Positions 11,201-17,322 of a DNA stretch of 64,000 bases are shown piece by piece. This DNA is from Bacillota bacterium (GTDB taxonomy: Bacteria; Bacillota; Clostridia; Lachnospirales; Lachnospiraceae): NCBI GenBank assembly GCA_023411215.1, contig JAEYOY010000038.1, positions 62,001 through 126,000 on the forward strand, in the 5' to 3' direction. The notes under the pieces are model-generated. The model made no database searches, was not told the origin of the DNA, and worked only from the letters and a program-made list of their open reading frames with translations. Made by a program: the position numbers and the translations under genes. How positions within the stretch are numbered: position 1 is the first letter of the stretch; each line of letters starts with the position of its first letter.

Positions 11201-11619
11201 TTATCATTATATTCTGCTCTAATCTTACCTGAAATCTCTCCCTGGATTTCTTTTAGCTCTATAGCAGAGCCTGACACAGAAGAAACTCTTACACTACCAT
11301 AGAATTTTCCTGAATCTGACTCTGTTTCCACTAAATCAACTTCAACTGTTGAAAGTAATTGCTCCTGCTCATCCACCATTGATGTAGAGCTTACATTAAC
11401 CGTTACTGAGTCTTGAGTCTCCGAATTAATATTAAAATCCGGATCAATGACCTCAATTCCAATCGTTTCTCCAATATAGCAGAATCCGCTTGGTGCATTA
11501 ATTCTTATTGCCCCAGTCGTACTATCATCTGCATACGCATATTGCGGCACAGAAAACGATGTCAAAATAAAAATAAAACATAAAATCAGTATCAATACCC
11601 TCTTAGCAAATACTCTCAC
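1..11619 (-). CDS. Giant secreted multi-domain repeat protein (partial, C-terminus outside window)
   Basis: One open frame with no stop covers 3,873 codons and leaves the window still open. The GTG start at 11619 follows AGGAAAGGGG by a normal spacing; the nearby ATG reads into a stop. Residues 1-30 are a signal peptide (VRVFAKRVLILIL, ending in AYA before DD). Residues about 150-2850 hold some 15-16 beta-sandwich modules of the carboxypeptidase-regulatory/Cna-B type, each opening with a G-T-V motif and carrying a G-x-F-x-I-x-G-L-x-x-G-x-Y core (e.g. FKVGGLDEGTYFLRA). Next is a region resembling SwmB-type domains, then about eight Ig-like domains marked by FTIDKTAP-type signatures. No sorting signal is visible because the C-terminus is missing. 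The likely role is a surface-anchored or secreted adhesin or scaffold; substrate unknown. I checked the frame at both ends and at many internal points. Confidence 0.93.
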   Translation of the reverse strand, partial: MRVFAKRVLILILCFIFILTSFSVPQYAYADDSTTGAIRINAPSGFCYIGETIGIEVIDPDFNINSETQDSVTVNVSSTSMVDEQEQLLSTVEVDLVETESDSGKFYGSVRVSSVSGSAIELKEIQGEISGKIRAEYNDNGTNKISDPITVADVMLMGSVSDPDNFPAAGGNIEVVKTTDSQPPQFIGAYPIHPDGGTFQIPRLPEGRYQVRAYQSENTDQMGSLWLEIQVNTDGTCIDKEGQPLFTYNFKFQKVQFSGTVRDKDMITLLDNDFYLEIRSLDPEIEHNVFFDWESRDGVYRAATLNDGEYAIRAVSQKGGNTDSCELFFRIADGTITDLSTGHPLTSFDLQLTAPQVSGVVYYSGEEHQPVANSSVVVFDAGWRYVFSKQTDEMGSFSIGGLMPGYKLQAGNQGYEDYTPENTIEIGIDDFNHITPANAELFLQKKELKLKRADAFVRHYNEIRMVIDNTSLLTDDGGGLTATITPDGTTATINLGAVRRGENWGEEGEFYFTVDESIRSKLNFGKYTVEVKNNGVALPYENNQLDIIQQLQLIPGVAELSQYQNGVTNFALDVDEVDHVRLYPWGIGEELTIKVIKADDQRNIEDTITVTVPEEKILQLSLSAHTSAEAGRRDLEVYRGTQLIALGGFDVGVSTIGFVTANEGSNEAVIWGEYLGSYLADQTRAELWLDGVKLADSINTNVGGDVRFQFNHTFKTSLHYTLKVFINDEEKELPGSGEFEVVPRLDWSDADFTSNANKSFTVEESSLPGFGWSAADNLSVNLYGLDAWDYEIKGDNLLVSDRNLMFTLTDGEGRNFPLWEGEYYLSVNKDNIPVGFAELIVAYNEADVLCGTVRRSDGEYADGGFIEVGKEGDDWGERLTVGHDGRFYSFKNRLRGSGSYYMTAIPSDTSADASGRAFFDIENDDFSTGVTINLNAVQVTGTVQAVTESGTVAVQSGYVDVIDPSQDWRRVQSTPIYPNGSYKLGGLESGRKYYLNANGPWEMDYVSSDLMEIIYDGSPLTGKNMMLKQPQITGTAKDGNGSDLLGNQYEVMIRSMGNYDGSSEIKTRDGRFLLGNLQPGRYAIAIAPRGESEFARSSETIINVDNNGVAIPNHIALELMQPMLTGSVYDKDGQLVTTDGYVEVWEDRLDGSGYIYSIPLLDGAYKAGGLPEGNYKIRAGASDYTELYNSNSMSKFEIVTLTSTAKTQDLYLTDRAIPRIMWVNGAQIGNDRITARIMNFRNLDRSRFAAEILNADGSKLNPELLITSNHIKIAWYNYNSDEADLELYLDNNLQVDLGKYLVKLTYDGTLVINDQNGANAFDVTYYLSVLPNGVRPEATQGMSLKLYVDDLQGGVKTDLWDSDDILTVKLIASDGKEYSGLSCTKHLDSTLTTTLPDELENGKLSDGWATVKLYNGEEWIAIGYLQVGEPVIEGVDDTSERSDRISLRGSYLTLYDNPQTIARILDNSDKILWESKDSELMDDRLEFWFDGLNLPAGEYKFSLISSNQHITTRYFYIAPWVICTPHAIASGMSAQILVKKTSLMDIFQWSQSDSINDLKVHVGGPAHWYEIDSNNGLSFDGDNLKVDISGPDGEALLSQTGTCWLEVYKNDRRIGFSYLTIGQDAVSATVKDPDGNVVPKTRVRITNLNQDDNNSTEVTTDLEGKFYISKQDLPRRDDSSFSGDYSFLVMAPVGSKYATSQSIINIDADQNSELTLTLAQSQITGVVKAGGLNPNGGVIEVQKQDGDHWSYMFDLYLNQDGVFKVGGLDEGTYFLRAHEDDQNKDYVPSDFIEVQVKGTTVSNITLDLNPVQIRGTALDPMGELLQGDQYYVNVRPLGQENKDCYGEWRSEGAAFRIGALKPGRYAISLQPNLNTPYSRSMETIITVKADGTVENSNISIRLTQPKLIGTVSIDGQVFSQGYVDVFNGTWQRLNYVTTVELDEQGRFKIGGIPDGTYYIRAAIWNESDYRTTYSQSVMTQINVGTTSTVQLSIVDNVQPRIRYIDTPCIGDDRISVHMINRSNIKDLSKLSAQICDQNGNAVGELITGGENFFFDGGYDYDKDEGNLSIAINGNIQLAAGKYRLKLTYDNADLANETPSIDGFSGFYLLNYLDVVPSGITPEEVGGKVLKLEVNRDGRAYQWPSSDKVAVRLYKKDGSYITLEETIASDNTMTVTLPEMELDFDYHCQIMVYVDGQFFAKGDLYIGYPQIDGIGDITEESPDIRIYGQNLNIYLDGTTKAEIYDSTGTERMLTCNNPYYSYDDIVINLNDMRFTPGEYILKLYYKNNQAISLPNDGRFRSVDVLTATPSYYEANTTMNKSVTLALSNGSKAPWNAGDTLRIYIHPDWNYDRADYVVTPAVSDVTDKSVTFSFAENIDWIGHCSIMVYKVEEGGNEIYAGYAHFNLIEKEQITGTVKDTAGLPVPYAFVYVKNIQDDSYNGFDVDSNGKYGIYGLKPGEYTVFATSPKGLTFIDADGIDITIDSDGNSDTVSHDFSLKPGRRISGTISLPNGVNAPTEGFFGWIAAWSDNNTPDNQEDDPYFGTDFWFQGGAHTTDYSIIVPEELGTYYVETWCEGLGLLNTSNFYSTDKSVDTLAEADMVNVAFADQDNIDLQLRQGNAISGTVRLPSGTAPKGGIEVEIFVNDDKDNDNYKDDINGIIRVTIPEDQSSAEYTIIVAPSDKYTMEYRIDPKYLYFSNGFYQTSTKTAYDREQAVEVNGTGNLTGIDMTLIPVKLIMGTISLPQDYSIPEGGVTGFIAALIGKNTEDEADDRWRGTGFEIKNGTSTEYTIAVPAEWNNLSIELWSDAPELVNCTTFYSENGSVFYQEAATLIKLKYDVNEDIDINLVKGKAITGSITLPSAAPQGGRSIYIKAIRDNNSSSINDDIIAEEKVLIPEGKTSVTYRIYVPAMDGYKVHYNADPAYLYEDNGFYSTQGTVFNHNLGTVINASNHVSGVDLMVSLLKNPICEKAEVTADGTSVQLSFSKPLDAATIPTGPAGFALMVGSTSYEVDNAVLDERGTMLTLHLKDFKIFKDYKDIKITYDTIADINAEDGMKLDRFEKDVINNSIKEFSILKNFVGALFNKTAVINVTADGEQIVITDKGTSIATGMGKASAEISTEGSHEVVIAIAGRKQKTTYNFTIDTTAPGVEINNPENGTKLKNNQDGIAPVITFSADSVVSTRMISLNGATLSTEISNGGLTYTGDSIREAGHYVLTATAKDAAGNIKTVSSNFDIIWDSSSPVITINGVTNGGIYETATISVSLASDVGTLPENSNQANYSYKASLKLPNGNIVIKENGVPALTGPGAYRLEIVATNPGYSDKTSSKVVEFIIDKSAPVAAVVGVSDHAIYNYAVTPILSFTDDVTSQQILLTNAEVTLRRSGVLVTYHMGDTISLDGDYVLTAKTKDSMNHVSNIVTKSFTIDKTKPVISITGAFNGATYKDQSVTLTIKTNEGNLTVLNDSGEAITLNSSGQYTFTGMANQVVTYKVIAKAVDMAGNTTEQQLSFSIDRLAVNIIVNGVTEGMLVNSSLDISFTTFEGTQEQQGTTVTIDGIAFNGGSYSIAGAHTLVAKYVSKGITYSKTLHFTIDKTAPAVSVISVMKNAAAYSDSIIAKAGDIITVRAKATDLGGVGDVILYIGTTAVSMQYIETGDYYEGKFNIGSGSFDALAISVSAKDKAGNLASQSYNKTLTIDNTKPLVSIHTNPAVPDGDNQIFKSPTTKVTLATGTNDTIYWNLNGSSGSAAGSKELTPSQGTNVLFYYAMDPAGNVSDEKVYVFAFDSIQPADVTLISPATGTTSMEYLKINGTVSSEGPTTGTKVLLKKSGEVIAKASVKIGGTFDFDGIRLTEGWNTFSITAIDLAGNQSQNAVTLTRT
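4380..11190 (-). repeat. About 780-residue super-repeats inside the giant gene
   Basis: Blocks of three or four G-T-V modules (spaced about 270-300 bp) followed by a block of several hundred residues of different sequence recur in order. Block starts lie near 11175, 9080, 6750 and 4395, so the last two periods are about 2.34 kb. Equivalent positions stay recognisable, for example IPRIMWVNGAQIGNDRI near 7950 and QPRIRYIDTPCIGDDRI near 5610. The copies are diverged (they share patterns, not long identical DNA), so the duplication is old. A shorter pair-wise duplication of about 330 residues follows between about 4120 and 2790. Confidence 0.8.
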
Positions 11620-11733
11620 AGTGCCTTACCCCTTTCCTGAATCATAAAATAAATATAATAAATTGCCTTAACATCCTCAGCTGCCATAGATAGCACCTGT
11701 CAGTGAAACAATTTACTATTCGGATGTAAAAGA

Positions 11734-11802
11734 AAACTCCCAAACTGATATACTGCATCCGATTAGTACATATCCGGATTTAGTATATCAGTTTGGGAGT
11801 TT
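11734..11802 (-). terminator. Terminator of the XRE regulator gene
   Basis: Perfect 21-bp inverted repeat (arms 11734-11754 and 11782-11802) with a 27-nt loop. Read on the minus strand the distal arm runs into TTTTCTTTT. It separates the XRE gene from the giant gene. Confidence 0.85.
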
Positions 11803-11838
11803 GAAATGGTCTGCATTCTGTGTACTTTTATTGAAATT

Positions 11839-12285
11839 TTAGTCTTCCTTCAGAAGAATGGCTTCACCGAGATTCTCCAGTAATTCATTGGTATCGATCA
11901 AGGAATAACCATGTTGAATACAGAAGATAATTGCGGCGTCTCTCTGGACTCTAGGGTACAGCTCTCCTTTTTTTGCTATCCGAAGAAGTCTCTGTGTATC
12001 CTCCAGATCCAGCTTTAATACAAGTGCAATTCGGATCAGAAGATTTCGGTTTGGCATTCTCTGTCCATTAAAGATCTGATAAGTCAGAGATTTCGCAATA
12101 CTGGCCTTATCCATCAGCTGGGCAATGGTCAGTCCGGCCCGTTCTGTTAATTCATAAAGATAAATATGTAATTCCACCTTACTTAACTCAGACTCATGAT
12201 TTTGTAAAAATTCATCGATATGCTTAGTTTCTGTCAATGCATTGAATAATTCCTTTGTTTGCAGGTTCTTCTTATCCCTGTTCAT
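11839..12285 (-). CDS. XRE-family helix-turn-helix regulator
   Basis: The 148-residue protein has a Cro/C1-type helix-turn-helix at about residues 50-105 (LTIAQLMDKASIAKSLTYQI, then a second helix and LALVLKLDLEDTQRLLRIA-like tail). The N-terminal 45 residues are charged and probably helical. No enzymatic domain follows. In clostridia similar short XRE proteins often sit alone next to surface-protein or kinase genes. The gene has its own promoter and ends in a strong terminator before the giant surface-protein gene, so it is not co-transcribed with it; regulation of that neighbour is possible but unproven. Confidence 0.75.
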   Translation of the reverse strand: MNRDKKNLQTKELFNALTETKHIDEFLQNHESELSKVELHIYLYELTERAGLTIAQLMDKASIAKSLTYQIFNGQRMPNRNLLIRIALVLKLDLEDTQRLLRIAKKGELYPRVQRDAAIIFCIQHGYSLIDTNELLENLGEAILLKED

Positions 12286-12393
12286 CTGATGTTAACCCCT
12301 TATGTGTAATTAATCTAAAACGAAGCTCCGATCACATTCCTTCAAGCAAGCATGAGGCGCGAGTACTCTTCTTACACTTTGCTCATTACGAAT

Positions 12394-12421
12394 ATTATAC
12401 CACATTAATGGGTTTCGGCAA
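12394..12421 (-). promoter_or_regulatory. Sigma-A-type promoter for the XRE gene
   Basis: On the minus strand TTGCCG (12416-12421) and TATAAT (12394-12399) are separated by 16 bp, about 110 bp upstream of the XRE start codon. Confidence 0.6.
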
Positions 12422-12468
12422 GATAGACTCAGAAGATTTTAGTGTAGCTTCTGGCGGGTTTTTATGTT

Positions 12469-13647
12469 TTATGTATTCTTCTCCATATCACGAATATAAA
12501 AGGCAACTCCGTACAGGAATAGATCATCAATACTCTGAAATTCACAGCCGACGACTTGTTTTATTTTCTGTATACGATAATTTACCGTATTTCGATGAGT
12601 ATAGGTTTCCTCCGCTACTCTCAGGATACTCCTGTCATTCTTAATATAGCTTCGAAGAGTATCGATATAGGAGGTATGATGAAGCCTATCATAATCCTCA
12701 AGGGCACCCAGGATATCGTAGGAATAGCTTGACAGAATCTCACTATCTTCAATAGAATACAATATTTTATAAAAGCCCATCTCATCAAATCTTACAATAA
12801 CCTGCTGCTTTCCCATTGCCATCTTAAGTGCGGTTCTTGCCCTTTTATAGCCGTTTGAGAGATTCTCTATTCCTGCTATGACGGGGCCGATTCCGAGTGA
12901 AAAGCAGCTCTTCTGGACAAAATACCGGAAGCTTTGCAGAATTAGCTCCGGCAGCTCCTTAAAGTATCGATCCCCCATATTATTCAGAACAAGTACAATC
13001 GAATCCTCCATACGGATGAGGCCGTAGGATATGTTGATTTTTTTATTTCCCTTCCATAAGCCGAACAGATTCTCCAGCTTAAACAATGCCTGATTCAGAT
13101 TTATCTCTTCTTCAATCGTCTTTTTAACATTAAGGCAGAACAGCTGAAAGGTGCCGTTGATATCATATCTTTGCCCCAGGACCTGACGGTACTGTGCTTC
13201 GTTTCCGCGTCCCTCGATTACCTCACGGAAGGTAAGGCTGATTTTCTTCTCATATTGCTGTTGATCAATGATTCTCATGCAATAATCCTGAATCAGACTG
13301 GTAATCGAGATCTCCCAAGGCATCTCCAATAACGGAAACCGATGTTCGTCACACCAGGCGATCACATCCTCCGGTATCTTCTCCAGATACATCCCGGTAT
13401 TGATAATGATCCCAGCACATTCCTCCTTAGCCATCTCCTGTACCAGCATAAGCAGCCAGTTCGGTTGTCCGGTTTTCATTCCGGTAGTAATCGCCAACTC
13501 CTCACCATTAAAACGGGATACGATGGTCTCATCCTCAAGCATATGAACCCAGCTAACTACCGTATCCATTCCTGCTTTTCCGGCAACTATCTTCAGGCGA
13601 AAAAGCTCCTTTGTCTCTTCATATATCTCCCAAAATCGTATTGCCAT
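12469..13647 (-). CDS. PucR-family transcriptional regulator
   Basis: The 392-residue protein has an N-terminal PucR-type sensor domain (about residues 5-125, including TGMKTGQPNW and AGIIINTGMYL), a central GGDEF-like/CdaR region, and a C-terminal HTH_30 domain (SYIKNDRSILRVAEETYTHR then NTVNYRIQKI). Family members control purine, allantoin, amino-acid or gamma-aminobutyrate catabolism. I start at ATG 13647 because AGGAGG lies 8 nt before it; the alternative GTG at 13656 directly abuts that site. No catabolic operon sits next to it, so the target is unknown. Confidence 0.85.
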   Translation of the reverse strand: MAIRFWEIYEETKELFRLKIVAGKAGMDTVVSWVHMLEDETIVSRFNGEELAITTGMKTGQPNWLLMLVQEMAKEECAGIIINTGMYLEKIPEDVIAWCDEHRFPLLEMPWEISITSLIQDYCMRIIDQQQYEKKISLTFREVIEGRGNEAQYRQVLGQRYDINGTFQLFCLNVKKTIEEEINLNQALFKLENLFGLWKGNKKINISYGLIRMEDSIVLVLNNMGDRYFKELPELILQSFRYFVQKSCFSLGIGPVIAGIENLSNGYKRARTALKMAMGKQQVIVRFDEMGFYKILYSIEDSEILSSYSYDILGALEDYDRLHHTSYIDTLRSYIKNDRSILRVAEETYTHRNTVNYRIQKIKQVVGCEFQSIDDLFLYGVAFYIRDMEKNT

Positions 13648-13828
13648 TAACTCCACCTCCTGAATTCACACATCGCAAACATATGTTTTGTATCGTCAGT
13701 ACTAAATATTATCATAAATTCAGATTATCAGATTATATACAGCAAGTCAATTCGTGATTATAATATAGGTATAAATAAGCTTTATTACCACATTTAACAT
13801 TATTCACCACTTTAGGGAGGACATTTAT

Positions 13829-13990
13829 ATGTATATCAGTAGCACAAATATATACATTAATCCATCGGAGTATACATCAAGTATTCCAAATAGTTTGATT
13901 ACCTCCGAACGTTATTATAACTGTGAGAATTTCTTTTCGAACTTCAGTAACAAAAGAAGAGGAATTTTTCATAAATTAATGAGAAAGTAA
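13829..13990 (+). CDS. Small orphan protein, 53 aa
   Basis: The ATG at 13829 is preceded by AGGGAGG at a good distance. The 53-residue product (MYISSTNIYINPSEY... ending RGIFHKLMRK) is rich in Ser, Asn and Tyr in its first half and basic at the C-terminus, with one Cys. No signal peptide, membrane segment or family is recognised. It stands alone between two divergent genes and is followed by a 22-bp hairpin, which suggests a short independent transcript. A coding function is likely from the ribosome binding site and context only. Confidence 0.55.
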   Translation: MYISSTNIYINPSEYTSSIPNSLITSERYYNCENFFSNFSNKRRGIFHKLMRK

Positions 13991-14064
13991 TACAAAATTC
14001 AATTACCAATATATTATATCTAACGATAGGAGGCACGCTTTGCAAACCTTCTATTGTCATATAT

Positions 14065-14116
14065 GATAAAGGGAGAGTACAACATGCTGTCAGACATGTT
14101 GTACTCTCCCTTTATC
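14065..14116 (+). terminator. Strong hairpin downstream of the 53-aa ORF
   Basis: Perfect 22-bp inverted repeat (14065-14086 and 14095-14116) with an 8-nt loop, followed on the plus strand by a moderately T-rich run. Probably terminates the small-ORF transcript; it could also act on the minus strand. Confidence 0.7.
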
Positions 14117-14120
14117 TATT

Positions 14121-14282
14121 CTACCGACAATCATTTCTTATCATCAGACTGCATAACTCATTAAGAACAAATATAAGCATCCTTCTAGGTCTTCCTGCTA
14201 CTACCTCGGTACGATAATAGTTGTCAAGGTTTCTCATCGTATGTAATGTTTTGCTGCAAAGCTGTAACTTATCATAAATCAA
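14121..14282 (-). other. Possible 53-residue minus-strand frame or gene remnant
   Basis: A protein-like frame (LIYDKLQLCSKTLHTMRNLD ... NDCR) ends at a TAG at 14121. The only candidate start is a TTG at 14282 with no convincing ribosome binding site, and an in-frame stop lies a little upstream. Composition (Tyr, Arg, Leu-rich helices) looks coding. It may be the 3' end of a decayed gene; no family recognised. Confidence 0.25.
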
Positions 14283-14438
14283 ATCATTTTTACGATCTTT
14301 TTTTCTGTTTTTGTGGTATTATGTTTTAATATACTGAGATTTTATTCCCTGCTCAGGAATTGTATTTTAATGATTTAGGTTTTATTAAATAAGTGGATTG
14401 TCACCTGTGTACAAATCCATCAGAAAGGCTATTGATTT

Positions 14439-16187
14439 ATGAAAATAATTTTCGTATCCGAATTAGCAGACAGAGCATTTATCGACTATATGAAAACAAG
14501 AGGGACTGTAATTCTCGTTCCCAGGGATGATCGCTTCGAGAGCAGAACCAGCAGCCATCCGGATCTAGTGATATCCATTGTTGATGATACCTTAATAATT
14601 GATGAGAATGCTCATGCCGATATATATAAACAACTAGATTCCCTGGGTGTCCCTTATGTCGTGGGTAACTCCAGGCTTTCTGCGGTTTATCCCCAAGACA
14701 TCGCCTATAATGCAGTGATCACTAAGGACTTCTTAATTCATCATCTTAACTATACCAATCCACTGCTTACCATGCATAGTACGTATACGGATAAGAAATT
14801 AATCCAAGTAAAGCAAGGCTATACTAAATGCTCAACCGTGGTTGTAAACGATGATACCGTGATTACTGCAGATCAAGGTATCTATAAAGCGGTTAACGAT
14901 TTAATGAAAGCACTTTTGATACAACCGGGACATGTATTGCTCGGGGATGATGACAACGGCTTCCTAGGAGGTGCCAGCGCAGGCTTTGAGGATACGATTG
15001 TATTTCACGGAGATTTAAGTCAGCATCCCGACTTCTTAAGAATCTCTGAATTCCTTGAAGCAGCTCATAAGCGACTGCTTTATTTTGAAGAATTTCCCTT
15101 AACGGATATTGGTTCCGTCCTTATATTTGACCATCAGGAAAGGAAAAGCATAGAAAAACAGAGCAAACAAAAGCATGTCAATATTCCTATCTTTATATCG
15201 CATGAAGGCTGTCCCAATGATTGTGTTTTCTGTAATCAAAGAAAGATTACCGCAAAGGCTGATGCGATGACTCTCCCTGAAGTTTCCGAGCAGATCAAGA
15301 TATACTCTTCTACGTTGGATGATGATGCTTATGTTGAAATCGCCTTCTTCGGAGGGAGCTTTACAGGCATTGATGCCACTCTTCAGGAGAAATATCTGAA
15401 GTTGGCACATGAGCATAAAAAGGCAGGTAAAATACAAGCCATTCGCTTGTCGACCAGACCGGATTATATTTCCCGGGATATTCTTGACCGGCTCAAGCTT
15501 TATGAGGTCGATACCATAGAGCTTGGTGTGCAATCCTTAGATGAGGAGGTTCTTAAGGCTTCGAACCGAGGGCATCTGGTTACGGATGTCTATGAAGCTG
15601 TTCGTCTTATTAGGAATTACGGCTTTCGTCTTGGAATACAATTAATGGTTGGTTTGCCGCAGGATACAAAAGAACGTTCCATTCTGTCCGCAAAGCTTAC
15701 AGCCTTACTAAAACCGGATTTTGTTCGTATCTACCCGACACTGGTCATTAAGGATACAAACCTGCTAGAGCTTACGAGGCAAGGGAGGTATCAGCCTTTA
15801 TCACTGGAAACAGCCGTTGACTGGACAAAGGAAATGTATCAGGTGTTCTTGTTAAGTCAAATACCCGTCATACGAATGGGACTACAGCCAACCGACCTGA
15901 TCGCCGAAGGGAAGGAGGTCATATACGGTCCCTTTCACCCCGCCTTTCGACAGCTTGTAGAAAGCTCTTACTTTCTGGATTATATAAGAAAAATGCTTTG
16001 TACACATAACCATCCCGCTGATGATCCCTCGGTAATAAAGATCTTATGCAATCCCAAGGATCTATCCCAGGTGATCGGACATAGACGCAGGAATCTATTA
16101 GAGCTAAAAATGGATTACCCTAATATTATCATTGCAGCTGACGAAGCTGTTGAACAAATGACGCTTAAATGTTGCATACTGATATAA
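14439..16187 (+). CDS. GME-fold (DUF6873-like) domain fused to an Elp3-like radical SAM protein
   Basis: The 582-residue protein has two parts. Residues 1-230 resemble the DUF6873/GME-fold family, with the hallmark GFLGGASAG at 174-182. Residues 245-582 are a radical SAM domain with the cluster motif CPNDCVFC (Cys258, Cys262, Cys265), the SAM-binding FFGGSF at 303-308, and an elongator-protein-3-like core (RLSTRPDYI, TIELGVQSLD, GIQLMVGLPQDT). Clostridia normally encode a stand-alone version of the second part, about 350 residues long. The substrate of that family is not established; tRNA or a metabolite is possible. The start ATG follows GAAAGG. A terminator follows, so the gene is monocistronic. 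The fusion suggests the two domains act on the same substrate or pathway. Confidence 0.8.
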   Translation: MKIIFVSELADRAFIDYMKTRGTVILVPRDDRFESRTSSHPDLVISIVDDTLIIDENAHADIYKQLDSLGVPYVVGNSRLSAVYPQDIAYNAVITKDFLIHHLNYTNPLLTMHSTYTDKKLIQVKQGYTKCSTVVVNDDTVITADQGIYKAVNDLMKALLIQPGHVLLGDDDNGFLGGASAGFEDTIVFHGDLSQHPDFLRISEFLEAAHKRLLYFEEFPLTDIGSVLIFDHQERKSIEKQSKQKHVNIPIFISHEGCPNDCVFCNQRKITAKADAMTLPEVSEQIKIYSSTLDDDAYVEIAFFGGSFTGIDATLQEKYLKLAHEHKKAGKIQAIRLSTRPDYISRDILDRLKLYEVDTIELGVQSLDEEVLKASNRGHLVTDVYEAVRLIRNYGFRLGIQLMVGLPQDTKERSILSAKLTALLKPDFVRIYPTLVIKDTNLLELTRQGRYQPLSLETAVDWTKEMYQVFLLSQIPVIRMGLQPTDLIAEGKEVIYGPFHPAFRQLVESSYFLDYIRKMLCTHNHPADDPSVIKILCNPKDLSQVIGHRRRNLLELKMDYPNIIIAADEAVEQMTLKCCILI

Positions 16188-16188
16188 G

Positions 16189-16242
16189 ATAAAACAGATA
16201 TGCTTCCGCTATCTGAGTGATTACGGAAGTGTATCTGTTTTA
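16189..16242 (+). terminator. Terminator of the radical SAM fusion gene
   Basis: Arms 16189-16208 and 16223-16242 pair with a two-base interior mismatch, starting one base after the stop codon; the distal arm ends TGTTTTATT. Confidence 0.8.
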
Positions 16243-16327
16243 TTACACTTCAATGATTTATTTTATTCCTTGTGTTGATCGGTTGGAGGGTATGTCTAAT
16301 ATTTTAAACATTTTAGTATTCGATTAA

Positions 16328-17179
16328 TTATTCCATGTGCTTCCGGAATTCCGGGAAAAAGATTCTCTCATATCCCATTTCTGTCGGATGAACTTTATCC
16401 GGCATCAAATAGCTTGAGTAATTTTCACCATTTACAAGTGACGTCACTTTATCGTTACTCCAAAGATCAATCACATCAAAGTTTTGGTACTTATCCCTTA
16501 ATAACAATAATCCTTCCCGAAGTTCAGCATATCTTATGCCGTAGCTACCTGGCATTTCACATCTGGGACATACATAAAATGTAATCCTACAGTCGTTACC
16601 CCAAGTATCCTTGCATAGTTTAACTAGATAACGAATGCTTCCATAACTCGTAGTATCATCGATTCCTTCTGTATCGATATCGCCAAAAATGGTATCTGTC
16701 TGTCCTGCATCATTAGTAGATAGTTGAATAAATACCCGATCTATGGCTAGGCCATCATATTCTTTCACTATAGTACCTGCCCCGTCCGGACTGCTTGAAA
16801 TTAATTTATGCTGGTTAATCATCGTCAATAATAGATGAACATAGGATGTTATCTCTGGTGAGGATTCAGTTGTTGCATGAGCCAACTTATATCCGTTGCA
16901 GGCTACTTTGTAGACATGATCACTATGATTAAAATATATAGTCATGCTTACATAATCTCCAAGTGGCTCAACAAATGCTGTATTTCCATCCAGAGTATCA
17001 TCGTTAGAAGTCGTTAATCGTCTTAAATATTTAATGTCTCGAACAACATGCCCCTCAGCAGATCGTTGGTATTCAAGCTTTGCGTAATCCTCTGCAAACA
17101 TATCAGCTACAGAGATACCCGAACTACCACTCCCATAGGTAATTGATGACCCTAAAAATAAATAATTCTGTTTCTTCAT
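16328..17179 (-). CDS. SGNH/GDSL-family hydrolase
   Basis: The 283-residue protein carries the SGNH blocks: block I LGSSITYGSG with catalytic Ser11, a block III-type LSTND, and block V DKVHPTEMGY with Asp261 and His264. No signal peptide is present, so it should act in the cytoplasm. Family members are esterases, including carbohydrate acetylesterases. The insert between blocks I and III is longer than in minimal family members. GGTGGAG lies before the ATG. It ends about 140 bp from recQ and is transcribed separately or from the recQ promoter. Confidence 0.8.
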   Translation of the reverse strand: MKKQNYLFLGSSITYGSGSSGISVADMFAEDYAKLEYQRSAEGHVVRDIKYLRRLTTSNDDTLDGNTAFVEPLGDYVSMTIYFNHSDHVYKVACNGYKLAHATTESSPEITSYVHLLLTMINQHKLISSSPDGAGTIVKEYDGLAIDRVFIQLSTNDAGQTDTIFGDIDTEGIDDTTSYGSIRYLVKLCKDTWGNDCRITFYVCPRCEMPGSYGIRYAELREGLLLLRDKYQNFDVIDLWSNDKVTSLVNGENYSSYLMPDKVHPTEMGYERIFFPEFRKHME

Positions 17180-17322
17180 AAATCTCCACCTTCATAAATT
17201 GCAACCTTTTTATGGCGCTGTTAATCTCCCAGATAACTTCAAGCGATAGAATGCAAGCATTGATAACCTTCTATTGTAATGGATCACTCCATTTTGTTCG
17301 AGTACTGTTCTCACTTTTGACC

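Noticed and set aside
59..11232. Many short plus-strand frames of 60-145 codons in the first 11 kb
   Set aside because: All lie antisense to the continuous giant minus-strand frame and show no family features or ribosome binding sites.
12255..12644. 129-residue plus-strand frame overlapping the XRE and PucR genes
   Set aside because: Antisense to two well-supported genes; composition is not protein-like.
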